From contig JAPOVO010000212.1 of the NCBI GenBank assembly GCA_026708165.1, positions 1-14,288 on the forward strand: a stretch of 14,288 nt of DNA, in the 5' to 3' direction. The translations under genes and the position numbers were made by a program. Positions within the stretch are counted from its first letter, which is position 1. The number at the start of each line of letters is the position of its first letter. The notes beneath the pieces are model-generated. The model searched no databases and was not told the DNA's origin. It was given only the letters and a program-made list of their open reading frames with translations. Of the stretch, positions 13,492-14,288 are shown one piece after another. This DNA is from Chloroflexota bacterium. GTDB lineage: Bacteria; Chloroflexota; UBA11872; VXNJ01.

Positions 13492-13542
13492 AGTTTCTCG
13501 ATTTTGCCGCTTTGGGCGGCGGATGCCGCGTTTTGAGAAACT
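13492..13542 (+). repeat. Nested inverted repeat, possible terminator of the small gene
   Basis: AGTTTCTC (13492-13499) and GAGAAACT (13535-13542) are perfect 8-base arms enclosing a further hairpin GCCGC-TTTGG-GCGGC (13506-13520). It lies 112 bases after the stop of the small membrane protein gene and ahead of the hydrolase gene. It could form a stem in RNA or a cruciform in DNA. The rest of 13380-13594 shows nothing else beyond a repeated GGATGCCGCG (13464 and 13521). Confidence 0.35.
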
Positions 13543-13594
13543 AGACACATAACCCTAACCAGAGTCGTGGGATTCAGGCATTTTGAGATCGCGG

Positions 13595-14288
13595 ATGCGG
13601 CCTCCGTTCCCGTTACCGGGGCGCGAGTCAATTTCGATGCTCCTGCTCTTTGTCGCGCTGATCGCCCTCGTGCCAACGATCTCGAAATTGTGCAGGACCG
13701 CCGGCATAGCGCTTGAAACGGTTCCCGGCGTTCCACACCCTCTTTCGCTGACTACAGCCACACCGCACCGCACCGTAATCGAAATGGACTGGCGGGAGGG
13801 TGGACTCCAGGCGGACTTGTACGATCCCGGCGGGTTGGGTCTCAAGCCAGGACTGATACTGGTTAATGGAGTGGTGCGCGAGGGGCGGCGCTACAGCGAC
13901 TTCGAGAATCTGGCCTGGGCGCTGAGCCGCGCGGGCTTTGTAGTGATGGTCCCGGACTTGCTGAACTATCGGGAGTTCCGGCTCGTCGCTGATGACGTTG
14001 ACATTCTCGCGGACGCGTTTCAGTTTCTCGTGGACCACCGGACCGTCGATCCGAGAAATGTAGGGTTCCTGGGATTCAGCGTCGGCGGATCGCTCTCGTT
14101 TGCCGCCGCCGCCGAGAAGCGTATCGCCGACGATGTGAGGTTCGTCGGGATGATAGGACCTTACTCGGACCTGTCCCGCGTGATAATGACGACGACGACG
14201 GACTCATATTTCCGCGACGGCCGGCTCATCGGTTTCAAACCCGAATCTTCGGTGGGGGCGCTCACAGCCAACACGCTCACGCGAGCGC
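13595..14288 (+). CDS. Membrane-anchored alpha/beta hydrolase (dienelactone hydrolase-like), 3' end missing
   Basis: The frame is open from 13559 to the window edge; 231 codons are visible from the ATG at 13595. Residues about 15-27 (MLLLFVALIALVP) form a hydrophobic segment, a signal anchor or signal peptide. The alpha/beta hydrolase core follows: GLILVNGVVREGRRY, a likely oxyanion region; LSRAGFVVMVPDL; and the nucleophile elbow GFSVGG with Ser162. The acid and His of the triad should lie beyond the edge, so they cannot be checked. An ATG 14 codons later (13637) is an alternative start that begins right at the hydrophobic segment; neither has a strong ribosome site (GAG about 8-9 bases ahead of each). 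Substrate unknown. Confidence 0.78.
   Translation, partial: MRPPFPLPGRESISMLLLFVALIALVPTISKLCRTAGIALETVPGVPHPLSLTTATPHRTVIEMDWREGGLQADLYDPGGLGLKPGLILVNGVVREGRRYSDFENLAWALSRAGFVVMVPDLLNYREFRLVADDVDILADAFQFLVDHRTVDPRNVGFLGFSVGGSLSFAAAAEKRIADDVRFVGMIGPYSDLSRVIMTTTTDSYFRDGRLIGFKPESSVGALTANTLTRA

Overview
The window is a GC-rich (roughly 60%) bacterial chromosome segment. The organism is probably a member of Chloroflexota, of the Dehalococcoidia/SAR202 type. That is an inference from three things: a bacterial L25 ribosomal protein gene, a soluble reductive-dehalogenase-like Fe-S protein, and a bacterial Mre11/Rad50/NurA/HerA gene cluster. Dispersed hairpin repeats whose translations read like 'SRESGNP' and 'RFRGND' are also common in environmental genomes of this kind. 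No rRNA, tRNA, CRISPR array or intact mobile element was found.

Layout. (1) 1-630, minus: N-terminal part of an AAC(3)-family N-acetyltransferase, cut by the left edge. (2) 631-1583: about 950 bases without a real gene. It holds a near-perfect 153-bp tandem repeat (about 2.8 copies, each with an ATTCCCGC/GCGGGAAT hairpin), a second hairpin repeat, the 5' stub of an IS30-like transposase, and a probable promoter and hairpin leader. (3) 1584-2249, plus: ribosomal protein L25. (4) 2250-2431: convergent gap with another copy of the second hairpin repeat. (5) 2432-10045, minus: a tight five-gene operon, in transcription order mre11 (sbcD-like), rad50 (sbcC-like), nurA, a stand-alone HAS-barrel protein, and herA. 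(6) 10093-10968, plus: a divergent NAD-dependent epimerase/dehydratase. (7) 11186-12433, minus: a reductive-dehalogenase-like protein with two 4Fe-4S motifs and no export signal. (8) 12672-13076, plus: a single-domain cupin. (9) 13197-13379, plus: a 60-aa single-pass membrane protein. (10) 13595 to the right edge, plus: an alpha/beta hydrolase with an N-terminal membrane anchor, cut by the edge.

The centre of interest is the operon at 2432-10045. It puts in one transcript the four proteins that process DNA double-strand breaks in archaea: the Mre11-Rad50 nuclease/ATPase and the HerA-NurA translocase/nuclease. A fifth small protein consists of a HAS-barrel, the fold HerA uses to dock NurA, plus an extra C-terminal part. 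Genes overlap or are spaced by no more than 34 bases, so the products are probably made together. Three of the five genes seem to start at non-ATG codons (ATT for mre11, TTG for rad50, CTG for the HAS-barrel gene), and Rad50 lacks the Cys-X-X-Cys zinc hook. The remaining genes look like ordinary, independently transcribed metabolic or housekeeping genes.
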